Positions 50,436 to 62,800 of a stretch of DNA of 64,000 nt are shown here, piece after piece. Both the position numbers and the translations under genes were made by a program. The first letter of the stretch is position 1; every line of letters starts with the position of its first letter. Under the pieces are notes generated by a model that worked only from the letters and a program-made list of their open reading frames with translations, was not told the DNA's origin and searched no databases. The stretch covers positions 186,001 to 250,000 of the forward strand of contig JACTAT010000110.1 in assembly GCA_014526335.1 (NCBI GenBank), read 5' to 3'. This stretch comes from Chrysaora quinquecirrha (Eukaryota; Cnidaria; Scyphozoa; Semaeostomeae; Pelagiidae).

Positions 50436-51164
50436 TCTCAGTAATGAACTCTTCACAAATGTTTTCAAAAGGCTTTTGTTTTGCTTTGAACGAAACGCAA
50501 TTCTGAATAAGCTTTTGAAATCAGGTAATGGCATTTTGTTTCAATTGAAAGGGGTAGAAGCATTAACACAATGCGATTCAAGCCGGTTGACTGAATTTTC
50601 CTGTAAACATTAACCTCAAATCGTTTTAAATCTACAGAGGTTGATATTTCCCAGTAAATAATAAAGGTATACACGAAATTTAGTAGAGATATTCAGTCAG
50701 CTTCGTTACTTGTAGTCATCGTCAAGAAGTAAGAAGAATTTAGCATACAGTAAGCAAGTAATCCACGTCTGGGGTGCAGACAAAAGATTCTAATTGGGCA
50801 AGACAATGCCTTGTGACAAAAGAGGGTGTTTTCCCGTTTACCCCAGAAACGGTAGCAGTTAGTAAAGATTTGGCAAGCGATGGCTTAACTTCAGAACGGG
50901 TTGCAGAGAAGGGTGCAGGTTTCAGAAGCGTAACGTAAACGGCAAAAAAGTTGATACTCGGACAAAAATATCGCCATGACTACTACGATATTAGTATATA
51001 AGATTGGGATGATCCTTATTATGTTGTAGCCAGTGGGAAAGTGTCTAACAGCTGAACAAATTGTTTTATAAGAAACAGAAAATTTTTTCTAATTTTTTAT
51101 GTTTTTGAGTCCTAAACGTTCCGTTTAGCAAGTTTTAGACCCTAAATCCTCTCTTTCACACCTC

Positions 51165-51344
51165 TCAAATGTTTTGTATCATCAGCATATTGTGAATGGA
51201 TACAATAGATGCCTTTGAACTAGATTGAAAATGTCCTTGTAAGTCCTTCATGTAAAGCTTGAATAGCATAAGACCAAGGATAGATCCTTGCGGTACATCA
51301 AATGTCATGGGCAAACTTGTTGATGATTTGAACGTATTGTCTAA
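51165..51344 (-). pseudogene. Non-LTR retrotransposon reverse-transcriptase fragment
   Basis: The minus frame carries FDVPQGSILGLMLFKLYMKD followed by L, the GxPQGSxLGPxLFxLYxxDL motif of reverse transcriptases. The expected following catalytic motif is decayed. Only about 60 codons remain, and a C/G-run repeat (about 51350-51430) cuts it off. Confidence 0.75.
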
Positions 51345-52006
51345 ACAGCCCGGGGGTACTTCACTTATGAATGGACGGGGATGTGCCGCCCAGATTTCGG
51401 AAACCCACCCACTTATAATGTAAATCTTTGCAGAAACAGACCCTATTTTATGAGTAGAAATAAGCGGAATATGAGAATAATAAGACTTTCTAGACCTATT
51501 TATTGCTTGATATTGTGCTACAAACATCTTTGACGCAATTTTGCCACTTTTCTGACCGAATTAAAGTTAAACTTTCGACTTTTCTTCAATTTGCCACCCA
51601 CTTTTATGGGGTTTTGGTTAAAATCAATCAGTTTTGATTTTATTTTACTGACATTATTAAATTTTCGAAGAAATTCAGTCCGAAATGAAAAAAATGCTCG
51701 AGTTTTGCTGAGTAATTGCGTCTCTGATCGAAAGAAATGACATTCAAGAGCCTAGGAACTAGAAATGACGTCAGAAAATTGTCGGTGCCTTTGAAAAAAA
51801 ATGATGCGGGAGATTTTATTCTGACCCCAGATCAAAATAAAATCTTCAATGATGGCTTATTATCACCAATTAAGCGAATTAAAAACTGCAGTCAAGATCA
51901 AAGTTTTAGGGATGTTACACGATTATTGTTGAGCATCCCAGTCCAATATCGAAAAAACATTTAGCGAAAAACGATCGTGTAAACCCGCCTTTAGAAAATC
52001 CTTGGC

Positions 52007-53168
52007 CAGAAGCGGACTGGCCCACCGGGACACCGGGAGATTTCCCGGTGCGCCCTTTGCCTTAATTTTTTTTAAAACTTGTTATTTCAAAAAACAATCA
52101 CCACACTCCCTCTCATTATATTAAATAAGTATTCCCTGTCAAAGATCTAAAGCCAGGGGCGCACATTAGTGGGGGGGGGGCAATATTTCGTCCGTCGGTT
52201 CAGTCGGTACAAAAAATTGCCTTATTGGCAACGTCAGTCCTTACAATTTGGATTAGTAGTTAGTCCGAAACTTTGACAAATTTGAAAAAGTTCGGACCAT
52301 GAAAGTTCTCTGAAACCATCGATTGTTTCTGGAAAATTACGAGTGAAGAACTGAAGAACTGAACGAGTGAAGAGCGATCACAATCGATCCAGACCAGGAC
52401 AGTTAAAATTGAATTCAGTCCGATTTGAATTGGAAAGTACTGGACCAACACATCGTTTTACACGAAAACGATGCACATAAATCATTATGAGAATGTGTCG
52501 AGCACTTTGAGAATAGTCAATATAAATATTTCTATTGACTATCCTTTGAGATGCCAGATTCGAAGACCTATCGATACAGTAATACAATAATGGCGAGGGG
52601 TGCTGGAGCCATCTATTGGCTCATTTAAGTTGAAGTCGTTTCTAAAGTTTTTTGTAACGTATATGAAAAAAAATGCCAGTCTAAGTCAAACAAGGGCTGG
52701 TAATTTGAAAAATTTTCCGGGGGAGCATGCCCCCCGACCCCCTAGATGGTTTTGGCTTACACTGCTCACACGTTACCATTGAAAAGATGTATTTGCACTC
52801 GACATGTCCCCCCCATTCTATTTCCATACGAATATGTATACCGGTCATTACTTCATAGGCTTCATAAACACTTCTTTAGTTGAGTCTTGCCTGATTACGT
52901 ATACTGTCTTTCCTTTCGGGTAAAAGTCATGGACAATTGGACCTCGTCTCCTAGGCTGGAAAAGTTGTTTTCTTTGTAGAATTCCACAGTCCATTTGGAG
53001 AGATTTTTAAAAAAGTATTATGCATTTGTATTGAAAAAAATTGCTTCTCGGACACGTGAAGTTTGCGGGGTCCGTCTTACTAGCCCCAAATCTAAGAAGT
53101 ATGACAACCTATTGGCGCCGTTTTGGTTGCTTTTCCCGGTGGGATGAATGGTAGCCAGTCCGCCACTG
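52007..53168. mobile_element. hAT-type element, non-autonomous
   Basis: The ends are CAGAAGCGGACTGGC and (right end, inverted) CAGTGGCGGACTGGC, flanked by a perfect 8-bp duplication TCCTTGGC at 51999-52006 and 53169-53176. No transposase remains. A second, right-truncated hAT of the 6014-7808 family lies inside it at about 52154-52945 (CAGGGGCGCACATTAG end; shared AAGTTCGGACCATGAAAGTT). Confidence 0.85.
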
Positions 53169-53906
53169 TCCTTGGCAGTCTGAAGTGGTGAGGACCTATG
53201 CTTGGAAGGAGGTTTGCTGCAAGGATATTCCAGGAAAAGTCATTTAAATTAAAGAGAAGGTTTATAGCCCGTTGCTGCGCAGCCTAGCATTTACACTTCA
53301 CTCCTTGTCTGGATGCATATAACTTATAGCAGGATGCAGCCACACACAGCGCTCGCGGCTCGTCAGTACCGACTAGGTGCCCCTCGATACAGCTTGGTAG
53401 AGAGAAGCACATCCGTGTTAACAACTTGCAACAAGGTTGTTATCTCTGTAATCACACACTGAAAGACCGTATATGGCACGAACCAACAACTAGCTACTTG
53501 GCTGTAATTTCTGCAGGCTAGCCATTGTACCAGAGAGTGGAGACCACAATCCGACCTAAGTATAGTCAGGATGATGTCATGGTGATACAATAATTACTAT
53601 GAAAAGTACGAAGGCTGTGGCTATGCCTTAGAAACTCTTTTGCACTGTGATAGAAAAGACATTAATCCAATAACATTTTGATGCTTGAACTTAAATTTCT
53701 GATTTTGGTTTAAAAAATACTCTACTCGAAAATTACAGGCAAGTAGCTGCTCAATTAAAGATATGTTTTTGAACTTTAAAGGGACAATGTTGGAAATCAT
53801 AGAAAAGTAAGCAAACAGCAAAAGAATCAAGGAAAGCAAGTGGTCGTTTAAGAGCTTCAAGAATTAAATGATGGCGACGATGACATTGCAGGATGTGTAT
53901 AAAATG

Positions 53907-54628
53907 CAGGGACGGACATACCGGGGGGTGTGGGGGGTGTGACACCCCCCAATGTTCCAGTGTTATTCGGTAAACTTTAGTCTTTTTCGGTAAAAAATAT
54001 TTTTTGAAATCATTTGTAGTTAGTTGACTCCCGAAGCATTGAATTTTTCTATTTTCTATTCTGCCATTTGTTGGCAAAAGAAATCTGTATCACATCTTGC
54101 AAAAGCTTATCAAATCGCCCTGACTGCGCCAGTGTCCGTAGCTAGTAATGAGCGCTCTTTTTCAAGGCTCAAGTTGCTGAAGACCTATTTGCGGTAAAAA
54201 ATGACTGATCATCGACTGAATAACCTCATGATCATTGCTTGTGAAAGTGATGTAGTTGACAGCATAGACGTTAATAAGCTTGCTGATAAATGGTCGAAAC
54301 CGAAAGCAAGAAGAATTAAAGTTTGACATCAATATTTGAAATTGCTGTCACATAAAGCGAACATTAGCGAAATTATATAATGTAAAAATGGGCAATGGGT
54401 GTTTCCATCATTTTCTGAGTGTAATTTATATTTCTTGATTGGGAGGGTGGCGAATGTCTACATTCCTTTCCAAAAAACTATGATTTTGTAACCGATTTTT
54501 AACTAGAAAAAAATATAAAAAAGGGCGTTGCCCGCCTTTTCCGCCAAAGTAAGGGGCGTGTCCCTCAATTTTTTTTGACTTTTTCAGCCTGGCACCCCCC
54601 CAGTCATTGTCTGTTAAATCCGTCCCTG
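53907..54628 (+). mobile_element. hAT-type element carrying a transposase tail
   Basis: CAGGGACGGAC at the left and CCGTCCCTG at the right, flanked by an 8-bp duplication with one mismatch (ATAAAATG at 53899, GTAAAATG at 54629). G/C-run patches next to both ends and the GGGCGTTGCCC stretch at 54525 match other hAT relics in the window. Confidence 0.78.
54097..54327 (+). pseudogene. hAT transposase C-terminal dimerisation domain remnant
   Basis: The frame encodes LTAPVSVASNERSFSRLKLL and KTYLR, an in-frame TAA, then MTDHRLNNLMIIACESDVVD and LADKWSKPKARR, stop. This is the hAT dimerisation region (P.SVAS.ERSFS.LK.IK.YLRS.M...RL..L). The internal stop and the absence of upstream domains make it inactive. 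Confidence 0.85.
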
Positions 54629-54759
54629 GTAAAATGACACTAAAATTTTCTGTTTTGTGGGTCTGCAACGGTCCTGTTATACGGCAATATTAAAATTTGC
54701 TCAACATTTGATATGTACATGCAGAATCCTTGGCGGCCCCTTCACTCTTAGGTGCAAAG

Positions 54760-54995
54760 AGAAACGTCCCTCCCGTTTATTAACTATGAGCTTTTTCCCC
54801 ACCTCCGGACCTTATTAGGACCCCCTTTTAATTAATTTTGGAAGAAAAAATTTCACTTGTGAAAGGAGTAAACTACGTTTATTAAATTTCCCCAAACCCT
54901 GGGATCTTATAAGGACCCCTGTTTATTGAATTTTCTAAAAATCCACCCAGCCCTGTTTATTTGGACCCCCCGTTTATTTGGCACCCAAGAGTAAT
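54760..54995. repeat. CCCCCGTTTATT-type repeats
   Basis: Four or five degenerate copies of CCCC-GTTTATT/TTATTAGGACCCCC over 235 nt. They are similar to the GGGGGTTGGAATAA words at 18900-19270. Confidence 0.6.
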
Positions 54996-55324
54996 ATGAT
55001 TTTATATTTCCCCCCTAAGTGGCATCGGCATTTTTGTGGACCTTGAAAATACCTCCGGCCCCCTACCCTGCATTGAAAATGACTGGTCCCTTACGATTTT
55101 ATGGTCTGGCGCTGCAGAAAACTTGACCATAATTTCGGAGCTTGATCACACCCTTGTCCGCTCATTAAAACTATTCCCACTCCCCTATTTCTGGTACCTT
55201 TTGCACAGCTTCCTTTCTTCTGCTACCTTTTCTCTTTACCACAGTTCTTTCCCCGCGGTGACAGGTACCTTGGCCGTAAAATGGGCAATCACAGGCGATT
55301 TCCAATCGTTTCCAGTATACAGTG

Positions 55325-55450
55325 TATTTTAGGCCTATAGCCATGTATTTTAGTGATTTTTAGGCCTATAGCAATGTATTTTAGTGTATTTTAGTGTATT
55401 TTAGGCCTATAGACATGTAGTATAGCGTATTTTAGGCCTATAGCCATAAA
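55325..55450. repeat. TTAGGCCTATAGCCATGTAT tandem repeat
   Basis: Four irregular copies of a unit of about 30-40 bp with TTTTAGGCCTATAG and ATGTATTTTAGTG. Confidence 0.85.
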
Positions 55451-55900
55451 TTAAGGCCCTTGCCAAACGATCAAACATTGTTGGTCCAACATTTGAGATT
55501 TGCTTGTAAAGCAAAGTTTTTCACCGTTTGGCCACGTCCAAAAACATTGCTCGTTCAACATTTATGCGTGTGTCAAGCAAAAAAATGTTTTTGTTATTGA
55601 ACATCCACGCCACAAATTTCGCTTACATTTGCTTGTCAGGCAATGTTTGATCGTTTAGCCACCTTTCCAACATAGGGTTCTTTTCAAACATTTCTTATGT
55701 TTTAGACAAACTGCAACAACTTGCAACATTTCAACACCTAGCAACATTTCTTAGCAACAAGGCGTTCATACTTCGCATTAGCAATAACATCGTTGTTGGA
55801 TAGCAATGTTTTTGACAAAGCCAAACGGTCAAACATTTGTTCTAAAGCAAATTTTAAATGTTAGACCAAAAATTTTTGATCGCTTGGCCAGGGCCTAACT
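55450..55900. mobile_element. MITE with TTAGGCCCTGGCCAA-type ends
   Basis: The left end TTAAGGCCCTTGCCAAACG and the right end (inverted) TTAGGCCCTGGCCAAGCG match apart from a few bases. Inside, AAACATT/AATGTTTGACC words are repeated in both orientations. A related fragment is at about 62420-62565 in gene B intron 2. Confidence 0.7.
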
Positions 55901-55909
55901 CCCTAAAAT

Positions 55910-56350
55910 TTCATACGTAAAATTTTCGCACGTTCTATTTTCGGACGATTAACTTCGGACGCAAGCTTTTTAATTTCGGACAAGATTTTTGACAAAATAA
56001 AATGAGAAATTTCGGACAAGATTTTTGACAAAATAAAATGAGATGATATACAGAGATAATCTCCATTTTTTATTTAAAGAACAGTAACAATAAATATTTA
56101 ATCTAAATAAGAGTTTTTGTGTCAAGTTAGTTGTCACCATACTGTAGTCGGTATCGAGGTCTATGGAAATACCTGCCATTTCAAAGCAGCGTTTCACAAG
56201 TAGCTTTATAAAAGTATAAATCAAGTCAAACCACAAAACTTATTTTCTCATATTTATAGTATTAAATTTTTAATGGTAGTAAATTTTTTTTCGGACAATT
56301 TCGGACGATAAAATTTTCGGACTCCAAATTTGTCCGAAAATTTAACCGTC
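55910..56350. mobile_element. MITE with TTTTCGGAC-rich ends
   Basis: The left part (ATTTTCGGACGATTAACTTC) and the right part (AACCGTCCGAAATTTTTCGG, inverted) mirror each other. A 31-nt direct duplication around GACAAGATTTTTGACAAAAT occurs at 55978 and 56011. Confidence 0.6.
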
Positions 56351-56882
56351 CGAAATTTTTCGGAATTGATGTTTTATATATGAAATCTTATGCTGTGATC
56401 AAACGCAATTCTTGTTTATGAATTCATCGGTTGCATGCAATTCCATTCAAAGGGATTTTCAGTAAATGGTCTAATCTGTTTAGATAACTTTTGGCGAAAC
56501 ACCGACCCCTATGAGAGGCACATGCACGTACGAATATTATGTTTTCTGCCCTCCCCTTGGGACGGTGACTTTAGAATGACGTTACGTACAGATATTGCAT
56601 GGAAAATAAAGTGGACACACGCTATTTGTGGTGTACTTTTTGATACAGCACCTGTTGATTTATATTTTCTTGCTGAATTGGGTAAAGAAGCATAAAAAAT
56701 AATCTCATACGCCTTTCAATTGGGCCACCTGTAAACAATTCAGTTTATCGAAAATAGCAATACTTGATACTGAATACTTCATACTGAATACTTGATTCTG
56801 AATACTGAATTGATAAAAACAAGATTTATTAGCTTTTACCTATAGCTATGAGATAGTCTACCGTATTCAGAACTAAGCAACG

Positions 56883-59800
56883 ATGTTATCGAGCATGGAA
56901 AATCTCTTTCTGCAAATATTGCTTTTGATAACAGTGTTCTTGTGTGTCAGTTGTCAGCACGACCAATATGGCTTCAACTGCAGCAAGCCACGGGAGGATA
57001 AATGCGTTTCAAGATATGACATGATTGCTTCATTCGTAGCTCTCAGCCCAGATGAAGGCTTGAAATGTATTCCAAATGATCTCTTTTACTGCATCTGCGT
57101 GAATGCCACCATCACATTTTTGTATTTTGAAATGCCACCCTACATCTACAGAGATCAAAATGGCACAGTCGATGGAATCATTCCTGGTAAATAAATATTT
57201 CGCAATTTCTCAAATAGTTAAGCTGCGGCTACACCTGTGATTTTTAACCTGTCATGGCGACGCGACACATCTGAAAATGTCGTGTTCTGAAAAATGAGGA
57301 CTGCTGCAGAAAAATGCTTCGACAGAAGTTCTGCGACAATCAACTTATGCAATAAGAAGAATGGGCCTTTGAAAATTTCCACGAAAGTGCGCAAAAATAA
57401 TGGAACGTGTTGCGTCGCCAATGCAAAAAACCGGCTACACGCTGCAACGTTATTGGCGGCAAACCAAAAACATGTCATGAAATGTTCAACCAAAACAATG
57501 CTCTGCGACCGTAATTCATGACATTCTGTTCGGAAATCTATCCCTGGTTACAGGTGGAACTTTTAGTTTTTACGGTTGAAGCAACAATTTTTTATCATGT
57601 CCTTTCGCTATTTCAACCAAGAGTCGCTTGTGTAGCTGGGGCTTTAATGCAATTAGCGTGCAGGGCCTTTTTTGAGGGGCTGAAACTAGGGGGGGGCAAA
57701 AATTCTAGGGGACATATTGTTTTATTGTTCTATTGTTTCTTTCATCTTCAGCGCTTTCTTTCACAGTGAGAGTCCAGTCTTGGCAAGTTCATTCTTCTCT
57801 TAGTCTTTTTGTCAATAATTCATGCACAACCAGTGGTGTAGAGCTTGAGAAACTACTATGGGACATCTCTACTTCAGTTGAAAATTTATACAAGTTACAC
57901 TGATGTCGCAGCTGACTGTAAATGCATCGAAGGCGTATACTGCTCCAGAGGTGTTCTTAATTACGGGGGTCCGGGGGCATGCTCCCCCAGAAAATTTTTA
58001 AAAATACAACTTAAAGATTGGCTTAGATTGGCTTTTTTTGGCAGTTTTCTTTTGAGAGGACATTGTACTAAAGGGGGGCAGCTTTGTGAAACTAGGTGGG
58101 CAATGGTAGGGACTAGGGGGCATTTGTCCCCTAGTTACTATGTTAAGAGAGGCCCTGCTAGCGTGTCCTAAAATGAAAAGACTTTTTCGAAAAATTTCTT
58201 TGATCAAAAAGTCCCGATTACTCAAATCCCCAAAAGATTGAGCTGTCATTATCTTTAACTGGTTTTACATTCGATTTTAGCCTTTTACACCAAAATTTAA
58301 AAACACTTGTTAACATCAACACCTGATAACTCCAAAGTTCGTTTATCTCGAACCAAATTTTAACCCTCTTTATTCTTTGGCGATTTTCCTCCTAAAAATC
58401 AAAATGTTTTCTAGAGGAAGGGAAAATAACAAAAATATCTGAGTTCACGCAAGTTTTTCTTTCGTCTAATGAAATTTGCTATGTTAATTAACAAAGATAC
58501 ACATTTTTTACTTCCAAACCTAACAGAGTTCTTAAAAGTTATTCACCTTCCTCCAAACCTGAAATTTATGTTATCACCAGTGTTACTTTCCTCATTTTAA
58601 CACATTATGAAATTACTTGGCAATTCATTACTAAATTAGTGAAGCCCTGACATTTCACCCAAAATTGGCAAATATTCATGTTGGGCAAAATGTTGGCAGT
58701 GTGTGGCCACCTTGGTGGATGGGCCAACGTTATGTTTGATTATATTTGCTGAAGTTTGATCAGGGTCAAAAATTCACCCAACATTTCAGTATGTTGGCTT
58801 CGTTTGGCCACCCTTGTCCACAAATGTTGCCTCCACGCATGCGTATTAGATAAGGCACTCGTCTTTGAAACACGAAGAACGAAGAAAAACAGCATTCTTA
58901 TTCTTGAAGGAGCAAGCTGCTAAAAAACTCTTTATTTCCGGCATTGAAAATACCCGGAAACGAATCCGAATGGGAAATTTCCGAAAGGTGTCCTAGGCTC
59001 TTGAGGTTAAATCACTTTTTTGGTAGGAATGTTGCTTGAAATGTTGGCTACGTTTGACCACCCTTGCCCCAACATGCAAAAGAAGTGCAGCAATATGTTG
59101 GGTGTAAAGTTGCAACGTTGCAAATTGCAGCTTTCTGCACAAGAATTTGAAATTGGGATCTTCCTGTATCACTAAGGAGGTCTTTGGGTTCTGCGCTTAC
59201 ACGTTTTTGCCAATAAGTTTGCTCGGGTTTTCGGCTATTTTCCCAAAAATTATGCGGTTTTTCGGTTTTGAAAATCTCATTGGTGAACAGTTTTACGGCA
59301 TTTTCTGGATGACTTTCCGATTTTTTGTTAAGATTTTGCGTTATGTACTAAATGCCGACTCAGTGAAGCTGCAGGTTAGCCCGCAATGAAAACAAAAAAA
59401 ATGTTATGGGAGGAATACGTCTCAAATACGTGGAGTGAACAGTAAAAGTTGACTATAGTTTTAATACATTCTGTGCAATTTTTCTGAGAACGGAGACTTA
59501 ACATCATGCCGTACGGTTTTGTTCACAATATCGCACGGTTTTACGGTTTTTGAGCAAATTTTGAGCGGTTTTACGGTTTCCTGACCCCCCAAACACCCCC
59601 TTGTTTGTTTTAGCGCAAGTAGCTATTAAGTAGTAGGCTTTGATATCAGGTAGTGATTCATAAATTGACTCCCACTTTTCGGGTTGAAGAGTACCAGAGC
59701 AGTAGTGGCGAACAAAGGTTTGAAGATGAGTGAATCTGAAATAAAAATCAAACCATCTATTTCTTTGATATAATGGTAATATACTGGCGATTGTAAACTT

Positions 59801-62800
59801 GTAGATATTGTAATTTCCTCATAGATTTTCTTCTTTTATCATAATGACGGAGCATGCCTGACTCTTCAACTGTGGCTAATTCTGATTTATAGCTTTACTA
59901 TCTGGAGGCAGTTGACATGATTTGCAAATCTTCGAACATTGATGCAATATGCCAAGAATTTTAAAATAAACGACAACTTTTAATCGGTAAAACAGGTTTC
60001 GAACAACAACTGTTCATCTTCAGTTACATAGCTATAGATAAACTTATTTATCTAGATAAACTTACTTATCTAGCTATGTAACTGAAGATGAACAGTGGTT
60101 GTTCGAAACATGTTTAACCGATTAAAAGTTGTCGTTTTTATTTTGAAATTCTTTACATGATTTTCAATGATTCTACTACGTATTTATTTGTGTTTTTTTC
60201 ATACTTGAATAAACTATAGCAAAAACATTAACACTTGTTTTTGATAAAAGTCGTATCAAGGTTTCCGTAGTGAACCTGCGGAAGGATCATTATCAAAATG
60301 TTGGCTAGCTCTCCCTAGAGCGGCATCAGCTGTTAACTAGGCGTCAAAACTATGCGAACTACTGTGAACCCTTACCCAGCCCCAGATTCACTTCATTGTT
60401 CAAGAGACTAGACGTTTCGCCAGGTTTTTCCAAACCCACCCAGGTCTACCGATAATTTCTGTTTCTCGTGGTACCCATGTATAACGCCTGAGGCAACTCT
60501 AAATGCGTCGAAAAGTCGTTTGCGCTGAAAACTAAAACGCAATGCTTATCAGGCTTTTCAAGACAATGCATGTCTATAAGTTTTCATATATTTTACTGCC
60601 CATATGTAGAGATTCTTTACGGAACACCAACTCGTATGTAGGGAAATCGGCGCTGAAAAAGTTACCCATTTGGGCGGCACATCTAGTATACTGAACAATG
60701 GAAGTACCCCTCCCCGGGTACCGATCTGTGTAAGGTGACCAGAGGCAGGCCGGATTGCCAGGCTGCAGTTGCTGTCGTCTGTGCTTAAATGTTAGGTGTA
60801 TTCCTGTCGGCCTCACATGGAGTTTTTTCAGTGTTTTACTTTTTTAAATTTGCAATGCTTTTAAGCTTTAAAACTTTTAAACATGGCATAGCAATGCATT
60901 ACATTAGTCAGTAGTTGGAAATGAAAAAGTGGGATTGAGCTTCTAACAGTGGATTTCTTGGCTCATGCATCGATGAAGAAAGCAGCCATAGAACTCATTG
61001 CTAGTCAAAACCTAGCTTATGTAGTCAAAACCTTGCTTTAAGCCAGGTGTTTAGGTGTGTGTAGGGTTTTTGCATCTCTGGCCCCAAAATGTGCAAACTG
61101 CAATCTTTTTCAATCATCAAGATAGCATCTTAAGCAATTGCGAGTTGCCTTTTCCTGCATTGACCGAGCAATCGTTCAATAAAGGCTTTATTATAGGGTG
61201 TTGAAAACATTATAGAACATTTTCGAAGTTTTTGGGAGAATGTTTACTCAAAAAACATATTTTGTCAGTATTTCACTTTCCCATCTTAATCTCTCTCACT
61301 TCATCAATGAGAAATTACGTGGCTATATCACGTGGTTATATCAACGCAGGTCAATACGGCTTGTACGGACTGGTGAAGAGCCAATCAGATTGCGCCGTTG
61401 CCGGTCCGAACAGCCATATTTTTGAACACCATATAATAAGTAAGCGTATGACGCGAACTAGTATTTACTTCTGCTTCAAATTCGAGTTTTGGACAGCCCT
61501 CAAACATTCCTTAACTCAAACTGTTTTAATCAGTCCCTTTGAGGTCCAAGTTTACGTATGTGTACAATAACTTACGTATTTTTCCCTTCACAGCCATCAT
61601 GGAGCAAGCCCTCACAGTATGCTGTTATGGTTGCTGGAATATCATATACAGAGACCCAGTGAAAAGTCTGCAAGAAATTATACAATTGTACTACAATGCC
61701 TCGCACTTCAATGCAATGACTCCGATGCTGACCGAAGCGAATGCAGTGACAAGCTTTGGAAGTCCTTATGTCAAGCTTTTTCCGACACCGGGGGTTTACT
61801 ACATTGAAATAAATCAGGAATCTGAGTTGATCATGGGAAAATTAGTTACTTCACTTCTCTCAAATTGGCCGTTGTTTGTTATCGCACTGCTGTTAACCCT
61901 TCATGCTGGAGTTATCATTTGGATGCTTGTAAGTTCAAACGTGATATTAATATGTCTAACTCTATTGATTTTACAAAAGGAGCATTCCAACATCGCTCCA
62001 AGGGGCAATAGTTCAGCAGCAATGACGAAAACCTAAAATGTTTGTACTCATAAAAGCGGAAACATTTTCGGGCATACTTAAAAGGTTGTTCGTGTGACAC
62101 TCCTCAGAGTATGAACGTCAGAAACAGACCGAAACAATAAGCTAAGGCGGGAATTTATACCCAATTGCGGTTCGAAATGCACCAGTCGGAAAGAGAAGCT
62201 GAATTGGCATTGTGTTTTAAACACCAATCAGCTGGTCGGATACAGCGGGAAGATCAATAGAATTAATTAAATAGTCCAAGTGAGAAAACGAACTCTTTCT
62301 GTCCACACAGAATCGGCTTTTCGGTTTTGCTGTGGAAAGATTCCAAAAGCCATAAGTGAAAAAATATCTTGCTTTGCCAATGATTTTAAAACCGTCGTCG
62401 CTGTAATTTCTGCGATTAGCAAAGTCTTTGGACGAGACAAATGTTTGTTGACAAGGCCAAACGGTCAAGTCAAGCCTGCAGGAAGGCTATCAAACCGATG
62501 TTCGACAAGCAAAGCTCAGATGTTTGCTAAAAAAATTTGAATCATTTGGCTAGCACAGGCCTAAGAACTTAACTTTATTTTTAGGATTCGTTCAGAAACC
62601 CAGAAGACTTCCCTCCGTCGGTGTTCTCTGGAATAAGTCAAGGAAGTTGGTGGGCATATGTCTCCATGACAACTGTTGGGTCAGTCTTGTTTTTTTATTT
62701 GTTATTCTTTTGCATTATTGGTGTAGGCTGGGTCGTAAGTTTATGTTCGCCAAAGCCTGCCACACGCTGGCACTGCCACGAATGGAACTGCCACGAATGG

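Larger units (their letters stand above)
47255..56882. other. 9.6 kb interval between head-to-head genes A and B
   Basis: Genes A and B start here and run in opposite directions, so both promoters must lie in or near this interval. Its visible content is repeats, listed separately: a C/G-run element at 47560-47890, a TA-type MITE, two minisatellites, LINE and hAT remnants and palindromic MITEs. 50440-51160 and 53180-53880 show nothing that I recognise. Confidence 0.55.

Noticed and set aside
61232..61570. 112-codon plus-strand frame in gene B intron 1
   Set aside because: No homology and no equivalent in gene A; the real exon 2 starts at 61594.
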